A model generated the notes under the pieces. The model saw only the letters and a program-made list of their open reading frames with translations. It searched no databases and was not told the origin of the DNA. A stretch of DNA of 64,000 nt. Source: Chrysaora quinquecirrha. Lineage: Eukaryota > Cnidaria > Scyphozoa > Semaeostomeae > Pelagiidae. Each line of letters starts with the position of its first letter. Within the stretch, counting starts at the first letter, position 1. Of the stretch, positions 46,305-61,300 are shown piece by piece. A program made the position numbers and the translations under genes. The DNA is taken from positions 310,001-374,000 of the forward strand of contig JACTAT010000164.1 of assembly GCA_014526335.1 (NCBI GenBank), written 5' to 3'.

Positions 46305-49300
46305 TACAAAATATTTTTAAAGAAAAAACGGAGTTTTTCAAACCCCTCATTTTGGCTGATTTTTGGCCATTTGGCAAGGCTATAGACTTGCCTTTTTTGG
46401 CGATTATTTTATGAAAATTTTTTACCTAAATTCCACCAAATTCGACAGAAAAACCCCCTATTTACCACCTAGAAGCTAATCGGAGGGTATTTGGTAGGAT
46501 TTACTAAATATTTTAAAAGAAAAAATGGAGTTTTTCAAAGCCCTAATTTTGGCTGATCTTTGGCCATTTGGCAAGGCTATAGACTTGCCTTTTTTGGCGA
46601 TTTTTTTATGAAAATTTTTTTACTTAAATTCTACCCAATTCGACAGAAAAATGCTCTATTTACCACCTAGAAACTATTCAGGGAGTATTTGGTAGGATTT
46701 ACTAAATATTTTAAAAGAAAAAAAAGAGTTCTCCAAACCCCATTTTGGCCGATTTTTGGCCATTTGGCAAGGCTATAGACTTGCCTTTTTTGGCGATTTT
46801 TTTATGAAAATTTTTTACCTAAATTCTACCAAATTCGACAGAAAAACCCCTTATTTACCACCTAGAAGCTAATCGGGGGGTATTTGGTAAGATTTACTTA
46901 ATATTTTTAAACAAAACATGGAGTTTTTCAAGCCCCTCATTTTGGCCGATTTTTGGCCATTTGGCAAGGCTATAGACTTGCCTTTTTTGGCGATTTTTTA
47001 TGAAAATTTTTACCTAAATTCTACCCAATTCGACAGAAAAACCCCTATTTACCACCTAGAAGCTAGTCAGGGGGTATTTGGTAGGATTTACTAAATATTT
47101 TAAAAGAAAAAATAGAGTTTTCCAAACCCCCATTTTGGCCGATTTTTGGCAATTTGGCAAGGCTATAGACTTACCTTTTTTGGCCATTTTTTTATGAAAA
47201 TTTTTTACCTAAATTCTACCCAATTCGACAGAAAAACCCCCTATTTACCACCTAGAAGCTAGTCAGGGGTATTTGGTAGGATTTACTAAATATTTTAAAA
47301 GAAAAATATAGTTTTCAAACCCCATTTTGGCCGATTTTTGGCCATTTGGCAAGGCTATAGACTTACCTTTTTTGGCGATTTTTTTATGAAAATTTTTTTA
47401 CTTAAATTCTACCCAATTCGACAGAAAATTGCTCTATTTACCACCTAGAAGCTATTCAGGGAGTATTTGGTAGGATTTACTAAATATTTTAAATGAATAA
47501 ATAGAGTTTTCCAAACCCCCATTTTGGCCGATTTTTGGCCATTTGGCAAGGCTATAGACTTGCCTTTTTATGCGATTTTTTTATGCAAATTTTTTACCTA
47601 AATTCTACCAAATTCGACAGAAACACGCCCTATTTACCACCTAGAAGCTAATCGGGGGGTATTTGGTAGGATTTACTAAATATTTTTAAAGAAAAAACGG
47701 AGTTTTTCAAACCCCTAATTTTGGCTGATTTTTGGCCATTTGGCAAGGCTATAGACTTGCCTTTTTTGGCGATTTTTTTATGAAAATTTTGTAACCTAAA
47801 TTCTACCCAATTCGATAGAAAAACACCCTATTTACCATCTAGAAGCTAGTCAGGGGGTATTTGGTAGGATTTACTAAATATTTTAAAAGAAAAAATAGAG
47901 TTTTCCAAACCCCCATTTTGGCCGATTTTTGGCCATTTGGCAAGGCTATAGACTTGCCTTTTTGGCAATTTTTTATGAAAATTTTTTACCTAAATTCTAC
48001 CAAATTCGACAGAAAAATGCTCTATTTACCACCTAGAAGCTATTCAGGCAGTATTTTGTAGGATTTACTAAATATTTTAAAAGAAAAAAAAGAGTTCTCC
48101 AAACCCCATTTTGGCCGATTTTTGGCCATTTGGCAAGGCTATAGACTTGCCTTTTTGGCGATTTTTTATGAAAATTTTTACCTAAATTCTACCAAATTCG
48201 ACAGAAAAACCCCTTATTTACCACCTAGAAGCTAATCAGGGGTATTTGGTAGGATTTACTAAATATTTTAAACAAAACATGGAGTTTTTCAAGCCCTCAT
48301 TTTGGCCGATTTTTGGCCATTTGGCAAGGCTATAGACTTGCCTTTTTGGCGATTTTTTATGAAAATTTTTACCTAAATTCTACCCAATTCGACAGAAAAA
48401 CCCCTATTTACCACCTAGAAGCTAGTCAGGGGTATTTGGTAGGATTTACTAAATATTTTAAAAGAAAAATAGAGTTTTCAAACCCCATTTTGGCCGATTT
48501 TTGGCAATTTGGCAAGGCTATAGACTTACCTTTTTGGCGATTTTTTATGAAAATTTTTACCTAAATTCTACCCAATTCGACAGAAAAACCCCTATTTACC
48601 ACCTAGAAGCTAGTCAGGGGGTATTTGGTAGGATTTACTAAATATTTTAAAAGAAAAAATAGAGTTTTCCAAACCCCCCTTTTGGCCGATTTTTGGCCAT
48701 TTGGCAAGGCTATAGACTTACCTTTTTTGGCCATTTTTTTTTTTAAATTTTTTACCTAAATTCTACCCAATTCGACAGAAAAACCCCCTATTTACCACCT
48801 AGAAGCTAGTCAGGGGGTATTTGGTAGGATTTACTAAATATTTTAAAAGAAAAAATATAGTTTTCCAAACCCCCATTTTGGCCGATTTTTGGCCATTTGG
48901 CAAGGCTATAGACTTACCTTTTTTGGCGATTTTTTTATGAAAATTTTTTTACTTAAATTCTACCCAATTCGACAGAAAAATGCTCTATTTACCACCTAGA
49001 AGCTATTCAGGGAGTATTCGGTAGGATTTACTAAATATTTTAAATGAATAAATAGAGTTTTCCAAACCCCCATTTTTGCCGATTTTTGGCCATTTGGTAA
49101 GGCTATAGACTTGCCTTTTTTGGCGATTTTTTTATGAAAATTTTTTACCTAAATTCTACCAAATTCGACAGAAAAACCCCTTATTTACCACCTAGAAGCT
49201 AATCAGGGGGTATTTGGTAAGATTTACTTAATATTTTTAAACAAAACATGGAGTTTTTCAAGCCCCTCATTTTGGCCGATTTTTGGCCATTTGGCAAGGC

Positions 49301-52300
49301 TATAGACTTGCCTTTTTTGGCGATTTTTTATGAAAATTTTTACCTAAATTCTACCCAATTCGACAGAAAAACCCCTATTTACCACCTAGAAGCTAGTCAG
49401 GGGTATTTGGTAGGATTTACTAAATATTTTAAAAGAAAAATAGAGTTTTCAAACCCCATTTTGGCCGATTTTTGGCCATTTGGCAAGGCTATAGACTTAC
49501 CTTTTTGGCGATTTTTTATGAAAATTTTTACCTAAATTCTACCCAATTCGACAGAAAAACCCCTATTTACCACCTAGAAGCTAGTCAGGGGTATTTGGTA
49601 GGATTTACTAAATATTTTAAAAGGAAAAATAGAGTTTTCAAACCCCATTTTGGCCGATTTTTGGCCATTTGGCAAGGCTATACACTTGCCTTTTTTGGCC
49701 ATTTTTTTTGAAATTTTTACCTAAATTCTACCCAATTCGACAGAAAAACCCCTATTTACCACCTAGAAGCTAGTCAGGGGTATTTGGTAGGATTTACTAA
49801 ATATTTTAAAAGAAAAAATATAGTTTTCCAAACCCCCATTTTGGCCGATTTTTGGCCATTTGGCAAGGCTATAGACTTACCTTTTTTGGCGATTTTTTTA
49901 TGAAAATTTTTTTACTTAAATTCTACCCAATTCGACAGAAAAATGCTCTATTTACCACCTAGAAGCTATTCAGGGAGTATTTGGTAGGATTTACTAAATA
50001 TTTTAAATGAATAAATAGAGTTTTCCAAACCCCCATTTTGGCCGATTTTTGGCCATTTGGCAAGGCTATAGACTTGCCTTTTTTGGCGATTTTTTTATGA
50101 AAATTTTTTACCTAAATTCTACCAAATTCGACAGAAACACCCCCTATTTACCACCTAGAAGCTAATCGGGGGGTATTTGGTAGGATTTACAAAATATTTT
50201 TAAAGAAAAAACGGAGTTTTTAAAACCCCTAATTTTGGCTGATTTTTGGCCATTTGGCAAGGCTATAGACTTGCCTTTTTTGGCGATTTTTTTATGAAAA
50301 TGTTGTAACCTAAATTCTACCCAATTCGATAGAAAAACAGCCTAATTACCATCTAGAAGCTAGTCAGGGGGTATTTGGTAGGATTTACTAAATATTTTAA
50401 AAGAAAAAATAGAGTTTTCCAAACCCCCATTTTGGCCGATTTTTGGCAATTTGGCAAGGCTATAGACTTACCTTTTTTGGCCATTTTTTTTTAAATTTTT
50501 TACCTAAATTCTTCCCAATTCGACAGAAAAACCCCCTATTTACCACCTAGAAGCTAATCGGGGGGTATTTGGTAGGATTTACAAAATATTTTTAAAGGAA
50601 AAACGGAGTTTTCCAAACCCCCATTTTGGCCGATTTTTGGCCATTTGGCAAGGCTATAGACTTACCTTTTTTGGCGATTTTTTTATGAAAATTTTTTTAC
50701 TTAAATTCTACCCAATTCGACAGAAAAATGCTCTATTTACCACCTAGAAGCTATTCAGGGAGTATTTGGTAGGATTTACTAAATATTTTAAATGAATAAA
50801 TAGAGTTTTCCAAACCCCCATTTTGGCCGATTTTTGGCCATTTGGCAAGGCTATAGACTTGCCTTTTTTCATGATTTTTTATGAAAATTTTTACCTAAAT
50901 TCTACCAAATTCGACAGAAAAACCCTTATTTACCACCTAGAAGCTAATCAGGGGTATTTGGTAAGATTTACTAAATATTTTAAACAAAACATGGAGTTTT
51001 TCAAGCCCTCATTTTGGCCGATTTTTGGCCATTTGGCAAGGCTATAGACTTGCCTTTTTGGCGATTTTTTATGAAAATTTTTACCTAAATTCTACCCAAT
51101 TCGACAGAAAAACCCCTATTTACCACCTAGAAGCTAGTCAGGGGTATTTGGTAGGATTTACTAAATATTTTAAAAGAAAAATAGAGTTTTCAAACCCCAT
51201 TTTGGCCGATTTTTGGCCAATTTGGCAAGGCTATAGACTTACCTTTTTGGCGATTTTTTATGAAAATTTTTTACCTAAATTCTACCCAATTCGACAGAAA
51301 AACCCCCTATTTACCACCTAGAAGCTAGTCAGGGGGTATTTGGTAGAATTTACAAAATATTTTAAAAGAAAAAATAGAGTTTTCAAACCCCATTTTGGCC
51401 GATTTTTGGCCATTTGGCAAGGCTATAGACTTACCTTTTTTGGCCATTTTTTTTGTTTTAAATTTTTTACCTAAATTCTACCCAATTCGACAGAAAAACC
51501 CCCTATTTACCACCTAGAAGCTAGTCAGGGGTATTTGGTAGGATTTACTAAATATTTTAAAAGAAAAATATAGTTTTCAAACCCCATTTTGGCCGATTTT
51601 TGGCCATTTGGCAAGGCTATAGACTTACCTTTTTGGCGATTTTTTATGAAAATTTTTTACTTAAATTCTACCCAATTCGACAGAAAAATGCTCTATTTAC
51701 CACCTAGAAGCTATTCAGGGGTATTTGGTAGGATTTACTAAATATTTTAAATGAAAAATAGAGTTTTCCAAACCCCATTTTGGCCGATTTTTGGCCATTT
51801 GGCAAGGCTATAGAATTGCCTTTTTGGCGATTTTTTATGAAAATTTTTACCTAAATTCTACCAAATTCGACAGAAACACCCCTATTTACCACCTAGAAGC
51901 TAATCAGGGGGTATTTGGTAGGATTTACTAAATATTTTAAAGAAAAAACGGAGTTTTCAAACCCCTAATTTTGGCTGATTTTTGGCCATTTGGCAAGGCT
52001 ATAGACTTGCCTTTTTGGCGATTTTTTATGAAAATTTTTAACCTAAATTCTACCCAATTCGATAGAAAAACACCCTATTTACCACCTAGAAGCTAGTCAG
52101 GGGTATTTGGTAGGATTTACTAAATATTTTAAAAGAAAAATAGAGTTTTCAAACCCCATTTTGGCCGATTTTTGGCCATTTGGCAAGGCTATAGACTTAC
52201 CTTTTTGGCCATTTTTTTGAAAATTTTTACCTAAATTCTACCCAATTCGACAGAAAAACCCCTATTTACCACCTAGAAGCTAATCAGGGGGTATTTGGTA

Positions 52301-55300
52301 GGATTTACTAAATATTTTAAAGAAAAAACGGAGTTTTCAAACCCCATTTTGGCCGATTTTTGGCCATTTGGCAAGGCTATAGACTTACCTTTTTTGCGAT
52401 TTTTTATGAAAATTTTTTACTTAAATTCTACCCAATTCGACAGAAAAATGCTCTATTTACCACCTAGAAGCTATTCAGGGGTATTTGGTAGGATTTACTA
52501 AATATTTTAAATGAATAAATAGAGTTTTCAAACCCCATTTTGGCCGATTTTTGGCCATTTGGCAAGGCTATAGACTTGCCTTTTTTGGCGATTTTTTTAT
52601 GAAAATTTTTTACCTAAATTCTACCAAATTCGACAGAAACACCCCCTATTTACCACCTAGAAGCTAATCGGGGGGTATTTGGTAGGATTTACAAAATATT
52701 TTTAAAGAAAAAACGGAGTTTTTAAAACCCCTAATTTTGGCTGATTTTTGGCCTTTTGGCAAGGCTATAGACTTGCCTTTTTTGACGATTTTTTCATGAA
52801 AATTTTTTTACTTAAATTCCAACCGATTCGACAAATAAATGCCTTATTTACCACCTAGAAGCTATTTAGGGGGTATTTGGAAGGATTTACTAAATATTTT
52901 AAAAGAAAAAAGAGAGTTTTCCAAACTCCCATTTTGGCCGATTTTTGGCCATTTGGCAAGGATATAGACTTGCCATTTTTGGCGATTTTTTTATGAAAAT
53001 TTTTTAACCTAAATTCTACCCATTTCGACAGAAAAACCCCTTATTTACCACCTGGAAGCTAATCGGGGGTATTTGGTAGGATTTACTTAATATTTTTAAA
53101 CAAAACATGGAGTTTTTCAAGCCCCTCATTTTGGCCGATTTTTGGCCATTTGGCAAGGCTATAGACTTGCCTTTTTTGGCGATATTTTTATGAAAACTTT
53201 TTAACCTAAATTCTACCAAATTCGACAGAAAGACCCCCTATTTACCACCTAGAAGCTAATCGGGGGGTATTTGGTAGGATTTACTAAATATTTTAAAAGA
53301 AAAAATGGAGTTTTTCAAAGCCCTAATTTTGGCTGATTTTTGGCCATTTGGCAAGGCTATAGACTTGCCTTTTTTGGCGATTTTTTATGAGAATTTTTTT
53401 ACTTAAATTCTACCCAATTCGACAGAAAAATGCTCTATTTACCACCTAGAAGCTATTCAGGGAGTATTTGGTAGGATTTACTAAATATTTTAAAAGAAAA
53501 AAAAGAGTTCTCCAAACCCCATTTTGGCCGATTTTTGGCCATTTGGCAAGGCTATAGACTTGCCTTTTTTGGCAATTTTTTTATGAAAATTTTTTACCTA
53601 AATTCTACCAAATTCGACAGAAAAACCCCTTATTTACCACCTAGAAGCTAATCAGGGGGTATTTGGTAGATTTACTAATATTTTAAACAAAACATGGAGT
53701 TTTCAAACCCCTCATTTTGGCCGATTTTTGGCCATTTGGCAAGGCTATAGACTTGCCTTTTTGGCGATTTTTTATGAAAATTTTTACCTAAATTCTACAC
53801 AATTCGACAGAAAAACCCCTATTTACCACCTAGAAGCTAGTCAGGGGGTATTTGGTAGGATTTACTAAATATTTTAAAAGAAAAAATAGAGTTTTCCAAA
53901 CCCCCCTTTTGGCCGATTTTTGGCCATTTGGCAAGGCTATAGACTTACCTTTTTTGGCCATTTTTTTTTTTAAATTTTTACCTAAATTCTACCCAATTCG
54001 ACAGAAAAACCCCTATTTACCACCTAGAAGCTAGTCAGGGGTATTTGGTAGGATTTACTAAATATTTTAAAAGAAAAATATAGTTTTCAAACCCCATTTT
54101 GGCCGATTTTTGGCCATTTGGCAAGGCTATAGACTTACCTTTTTGGCAATTTTTTATGAAAATTTTTACCTAAATTCTACCCAATTCGACAGAAAAACCC
54201 CTATTTACCACCTAGAAGCTAGTCAGGGGTATTTGGTAGGATTTACTAAATATTTTAAAAGAAAAATAGAGTTTTCAAACCCCATTTTGGCCGATTTTTG
54301 GCCATTTGGCAAGGCTATAGACTTACCTTTTTGGCCATTTTTTATGAAAATTTTTTACTTAAATTCTACCCAATTCGACAGAAAAATGCTCTATTTACCA
54401 CCTAGAAGCTATTCAGGGGTATTTGGTAGGATTTACTAAATATTTTAAATGAAAAATAGAGTTTTCCAAACCCCATTTTGCCGATTTTTGGCCATTTGGC
54501 AAGGCTATAGACTTGCCTTTTTTGGCGATTTTTTATGAAAATTTTTACCTAAATTCTACCAAATTCGACAGAAACACCCCCTATTTACCACCTAGAAGCT
54601 AATCGGGGGGTATTTGGTAGGATTTACAAAATATTTTTAAAGAAAAAACGGAGTTTTTAAAACCCCTAATTTTGGCTGATTTTTGGCCATTTGGCAAGGC
54701 TATAGACTTGCCTTTTTTGGCGATTTTTTTATGAAAATGTTGTAACCTAAATTCTACCCAATTCGATAGAAAAACACCCTAATTACCATCTAGAAGCTAG
54801 TCAGGGGGTATTTGGTAGGATTTACTAAATATTTTAAAAGAAAAAATAGAGTTTTCCAAACCCCCATTTTGGCCGATTTTTGGCAATTTGGCAAGGCTAT
54901 AGACTTACCTTTTTTGGCCATTTTTTTTTTAAATTTTTTACCTAAATTCTACCCAATTCGACAGAAAAACCCCCTATTTACCACCTAGAAGCTAATCGGG
55001 GGGTATTTGGTAGGATTTACAAAATATTTTTAAAGGAAAAACGGAGTTTTCCAAACCCCCATTTTGGCCGATTTTTGGCCATTTGGCAAGGCTATAGACT
55101 TACCTTTTTTGGCGATTTTTTTATGAAAATTTTTTTACTTAAATTCTACCCAATTCGACAAAAAAATGCTCTATTTACCACCTAGAAGCTATTCAGGGAG
55201 TATTTGGTAGGATTTACTAAATATTTTAAATGAATAAATGGAGTTTTTAAAACCCCTAATTTTGGCTGATTTTTGGCCTTTTGGCAAGGCTATAGACTTG

Positions 55301-58300
55301 CCTTTTTTGATGATTTTTTCATGAAAATTTTTTTACTTAAATTCCAACCGATTCGACAAATAAATGCCTTATTTACCACCTAGAAGCTATTTAGGGGGTA
55401 TTTGGAAGGATTTACTAAATATTTTAAAAGAAAAAAGAGAGTTTTCCAAACTCCCATTTTGGCCGATTTTTGGCCATTTGGCAAGGATATAGACTTGCCA
55501 TTTTTGGCGATTTTTTAATGAAAATTTTTTAACCTAAATTCTACCCATTTCGACAGAAAAACCCCTTATTTACCACCTGGAAGCTAATCGGGGGTATTTG
55601 GTAGGATTTACTTAATATTTTTAAACAAAACATGGAGTTTTCAAACCCCTCATTTTGGCCGATTTTTGGCCATTTGGCAAGGCTATAGACTTGCCTTTTT
55701 TGGCGATATTTTTATGAAAACTTTTTAACCTAAATTCTACCAAATTCGACAGAAAGACCCCCTATTTACCACCTAGAAGCTAATCGGGGGGTATTTGGTA
55801 GGATTTACTAAATATTTTAAAAGAAAAAATGGAGTTTTTCAAAGCCCTAATTTTGGCTGATTTTTGGCCATTTGGCAAGGCTATAGACTTGCCTTTTTTG
55901 GCGATTTTTTATGAGAATTTTTTTACTTAAATTCTACCCAATTCGACAGAAAAATGCTCTATTTACCACCTAGAAGCTATTCAGGGAGTATTTGGTAGGA
56001 TTTACTAAATATTTTAAAAGAAAAAAAAGAGTTCTCCAAACCCCATTTTGGCCGATTTTTGGCCATTTGGCAAGGCTATAGACTTGCCTTTTTTGGCGAT
56101 TTTTTTATGAAAATTTTTTACCTAAATTCTACCAAATTCGACAGAAAAACCCCTTATTTACCACCTAGAAGCTAATCGGGGGGTATTTGGTAAGATTTAC
56201 TTAATATTTTTAAACAAAACATGGAGTTTTTCAAGCCCCTCATTTTGGCCGATTTTTGGCCATTTGGCAAGGCTATAGACTTGCCTTTTTGGCGATTTTT
56301 TATGAAAATTTTTACCTAAATTCTACCCAATTCGACAGAAAAACCCCTATTTACCACCTAGAAGCTAGTCAGGGGTATTTGGTAGGATTTACTAAATATT
56401 TTAAAAGAAAAATAGAGTTTTCAAACCCCATTTTGGCCGATTTTTGGCCATTTGGCAAGGCTATAGACTTACCTTTTTTGGCCATTTTTTTTTTTAATTT
56501 TTTACCTAAATTCTACCCAATTCGACAGAAAAACCCCCTATTTACCACCTAGAAGCTAGTCAGGGGGTATTTGGTAGGATTTACTAAATATTTTAAAAGA
56601 AAAATATAGTTTTCAAACCCCATTTTGGCCGATTTTTGGCCATTTGGCAAGGCTATAGACTTACCTTTTTTGGCAATTTTTTTATGAAAATTTTTTTACT
56701 TAAATTCTACCCAATTCGACAGAAAAATGCTCTATTTACCACCTAGAAGCTATTCAGGGAGTATTTTGTAGGATTTACTAAATATTTTAAAAGAAAAAAT
56801 AGAGTTTTCCAAACCCCCATTTTGGCCGATTTTTGGCCATTTGGCAAGGCTATAGACTTGCCTTTTTTGGCGATTTTTTTATGAAAATTTTTTACCTAAA
56901 TTCTACCAAATTCGACAGAAACACCCCCTATTTACCACCTAGAAGCTAATCGGGGGGTATTTGGTAGGATTTACTAAATATTTTTAAAGAAAAAACGGAG
57001 TTTTTCAAACCCCTCATTTTGGCCGATTTTTGGTCATTTGGCAAGGCTATAGACTTGCCTTTTTTGGCGATTTTTTTAGGAAAATTTTTTAACCTAAATT
57101 CTCCCCAATTCGATAGAAAAACAGCCTATTTACCACCTAAAAGCCAGTCAGGGGGTATTTGTTGGGATTTACTAAATATCTTTAAAGAAAAATGGAGTTT
57201 TTCAAGCCCCTCATTTTGACCGATTTTTGGCCATTTGGCAAGGCTATAGACTTGCCTTTTTTGGTGATTTTTTTATGAAAGTTTTGTTACCTAAATTCCT
57301 CCCAATACGACTAAAAAACGCCCTATTTACCACCTAGAAGCTAATCGGGGGGTATTTGGTAGGATTTACTAAATATTTTTAAAGAAAAAACGGAGTTTTT
57401 CAATGTCCTCATTTTGGCCGATTTTTGGCCATTTGGCAAGACTATAGACTTGCCTTTTTTGACGATTTTTTTATAAAAATTTTTTTACTTAAATTCTACC
57501 CAATTCGACAAACAAATGCCTTATTTACCACCTAGAAGCTAGTGAGGGGTATTTGGTAGGATTTACTAAATATTTTAAAAGAAAAATAGAGTTTTCCAAA
57601 CACTCATTTTGGCCGATTTTTGGCAATTTGGCAAGGCTATAGACTTACCTTTTTTGGCGATTTTTTTATGAAAACTTTTTAACCTAAATTCTACCCAATT
57701 CGATAGAAAAACACCCTATTTACCACCTAGAAGCTAATCGGGGGGTATTTGGTAGGATTTACTAAATATTTTAAAAGAAAAAATGGAGTTTTTCAAAACC
57801 CTCATTTTGGCCAATTTTTGGTCATTTGGCAAGGCTATAGACTTGTCTTTTTTGGCGATTTTTTTATGAAAATTTTTTAACCTAAATTCTCCCCAATTCG
57901 ATAGAAAAACAGCCTATTTACCACCTAGAAGCCAGTCAGGGGGTATTTGTTGGGATTTACTAAATATCTTTAAAGAAAAATGGAGTTTTTCAAGCCCCTC
58001 ATTTTGACCGATTTTTGGCCATTTGGCAAGGCTATAGACTTGCCTTTTTTGGTGATTTTTTTATGAAAGTTTTGTTACCTAAATTCCTCCCAATTCGACT
58101 AAAAAACGCCCTATTTACCAGCTAGAAGCTAATCGGGGGGTATTTGGTAGGATTTACTAAATATTTTGAAAGAAAAAACGGAGTTTTTCAAAGTCCTCAT
58201 TTTGGCCGATTTTTGGCCATTTGGCAAGACTATAGACTTGCCTTTTTTGACGATTTTTTTATGAAAATTTTTTTACTTAAATTCTACCCAATTCGACAAA

Positions 58301-61300
58301 AAAATGCCTTATTTACCACCTAGAAGCTAGTAAGGGGGTATTTGGTAGGATTAACTAATTATTTTAAAAGAAAAAATAGAGTTTTCCAAACACTCGTTTT
58401 GGCCGATTTTTGGCAATTTGGCAAGGCTATAGACTTACATTTTTTGGCGATTTTTTTATGAAAACTTTTTAACCTAAATTCTACCCAATTCGATAGAAAA
58501 ACACCCTATTTACTACCTAGAAGCTAATCGGGGGTATTTGGTAGGATTTACTAAATATTTTTAACGAAAAAACGGAGTTTTTCAAAGCCCTCATTTTGGC
58601 CGATTTTTGGCCATTTGGCAAGGCTATAGACTTGCCTTTTTTGACGATTTTTTTATGAAAATTTTTTTACTTAAATTCTACCCAATTCGACAAAAAATGC
58701 CTTATTTACCACGTTGAAGCTAATCCGGGGGTATTTGGTAGGATTTACTAAATATTTTAAAAGAAACAATAGAGTTTTCCAAACCCCCATTTTGGCCGAT
58801 TTTTGGCCATTTGGCAAGGATATAGACTTGCCTTTTTGGCGATTTTTTTATGAAAATTTTTTAACCTAAATTGTACCCAATTCGATAGAAAAACACCCTA
58901 TTTACCACCTAGAAGCTATTCAGGGGGTATTTGGTAGGATTTACTAAATATTTTAAAAGAAAAAAGGAATTTTCCAAACCCCCATTTTGGCCGATTTTTG
59001 GCAATTTGGCAAGGCTATAGACTTGCCTTTTTTTGTGATTTTTTTATGAAAGTTTTTTTACTTAAATTCCAACCGATTCGACAAATAAATGCCTTATTTA
59101 CCACCTAGAAGCTATTCAGGGGGTATTTGGAAGGATTTACTAAATATTTTAAAAGAAAAAATAGAGTTTTCCAAACCCCCACTTTGGCCGATTTTTGGCC
59201 ATTTGGCAAGGCTATAAACTTGCCTTTTTTGGCGATTTTTTTATGAAAATTTGTTACCTAAATTCTACCAAATTCGACAGAAAAAGCCCCTATTTACCAC
59301 CTAGAAGCTAATCGGGGGGTATTTGGTAGGACTTACTAAATATTTTTAAAGAAAAAACGGAGTTTTTCAAACCCCTCATTTTGGCTGATTTTTGGCCATT
59401 TGGCAAGGCTATAGACTTGCCTTTTTTGGCGATTTTTTTATGAAAATTTTTTAACCTAAATTCTACCCAATTCGATAGAAAAACACCCTATTTACCACCT
59501 AGAAGCTAATCGGGGGGTATTTGGTAGGATTTACTAAATATTTTTAAAGAAAAAATGGAGTTTTTCAAACCCCTCATTTTGGCCGATTTTAGCCATTTGG
59601 AAAGGCTATACACTTGCCTTTTTGGCGATTTTTTTATGAAAATTTTTTACCTAAATTCCACCAAATTCGACAGAAAAGCCCCCTATTTACAACCTAGAAG
59701 CTAATCGGGGGGTATTTGGTAGGATTTACTAAATATTTTTAACGAAAAAAACGGAGTTTTTCAAAGCCCTCATTTTGGCCGATTTTTGGTCATTTGGCAA
59801 GGCTATAGACTTGCCTTTTTTGGCGATTTTTTTAGGAAAATTTTTTAACCTAAATTCTCCCCAATTCGATAGAAAAACAGCCTATTTACCACCTAAAAGC
59901 CAGTCAGGGGGTATTTGTTGGGATTTACTAAATATTTTAAAAGAAAAAAAAGAGTTCTCCAAACCCCATTTTGGCCGATTTTTGGCCATTTGGCAAGGCT
60001 ATAGACTTGCCTTTTTTGGCGATTTTTTTATGAAAATTTTTTACCTAAATTCTACCAAATTCGACAGAAAAACCCCTTATTTACCACCTAGAAGCTAATC
60101 GGGGGGTATTTGGTAAGATTTACTTAATATTTTTAAACAAAACATGGAGTTTTTCAAGCCCCTCATTTTGGCCGATTTTTGGCCATTTGGCAAGGCTACA
60201 GACTTGCCTTTTTCGGCGATTTTTTTATGAAAATTTTTTACCTAAATTCTACCCAATTCGACAGAAAAACCCCCTATTTACCACCTAGAAGCTAGTCAGG
60301 GGGTATTTGGTAGGATTTACTAAATATTTTAAAAGAAAAAATAGAGTTTTCCAAACCCCCCTTTTGGCCGATTTTTGGCCATTTGGCAAGGCTATAGACT
60401 TACCTTTTTTGGCCATTTTTTTTTATTTTTTACCTAAATTCTACCCAATTCGACAGAAAAACCCCCTATTTACCACCTAGAAGCTAGTCAGGGGGTATTT
60501 GGTAGGATTTACTAAATATTTTAAAAGAAAAAATATAGTTTTCCAAACCCCCATTTTGGCCGATTTTTGGCCATTTGGCAAGGCTATAGACTTACCTTTT
60601 TTGGCAATTTTTTTATGAAAATTTTTTTACTTAAATTCTACCCAATTCGACAGAAAAATGCTCTATTTACCACCTAGAAGCTATTCCGGGAGTATTTTGT
60701 AGGATTTACTAAATATTTTAAAAGAAAAAATAGAGTTTTCCAAACCCCCATTTTGGCCGATTTTTGGCCATTTGGCAAGGCTATAGACTTGCCTTTTTTG
60801 GCGATTTTTTTATGAAAATTTTTTTACCTAAATTCTACCAAATTCGACAGAAACACCCCCTATTTACCACCTAGAAGCTAATCGGGGGGTATTTGGTAGG
60901 ATTTACTAAATATTTTTAAAGAAAAAACGGAGTTTTTCAAACCCCTCATTTTGGCCGATTTTTGGTCATTTGGCAAGGCTATAGACTTGCCTTTTTTGGC
61001 GATTTTTTTAGGAAAATTTTTTAACCTAAATTCTCCCCAATTCGATAGAAAAACAGCCTATTTACCACCTAAAAGCCAGTCAGGGGGTATTTGTTGGGAT
61101 TTACTAAATATCTTTAACGAAAAAACGGAGTTTTTCAAAGCCCTCATTTTGGCCGATTTTTGGCCATTTGGCAAGGCTATAGACTTACCTTTTTTGGCGA
61201 TTTTTTTCTGGAAATTTTTTACCTAAATTCTACCCAATTCGACAGAAAAACCCCCTTTTTACCACCTAGAAGCTAGTCAGGGGGTATTTGGTAGGATTTA

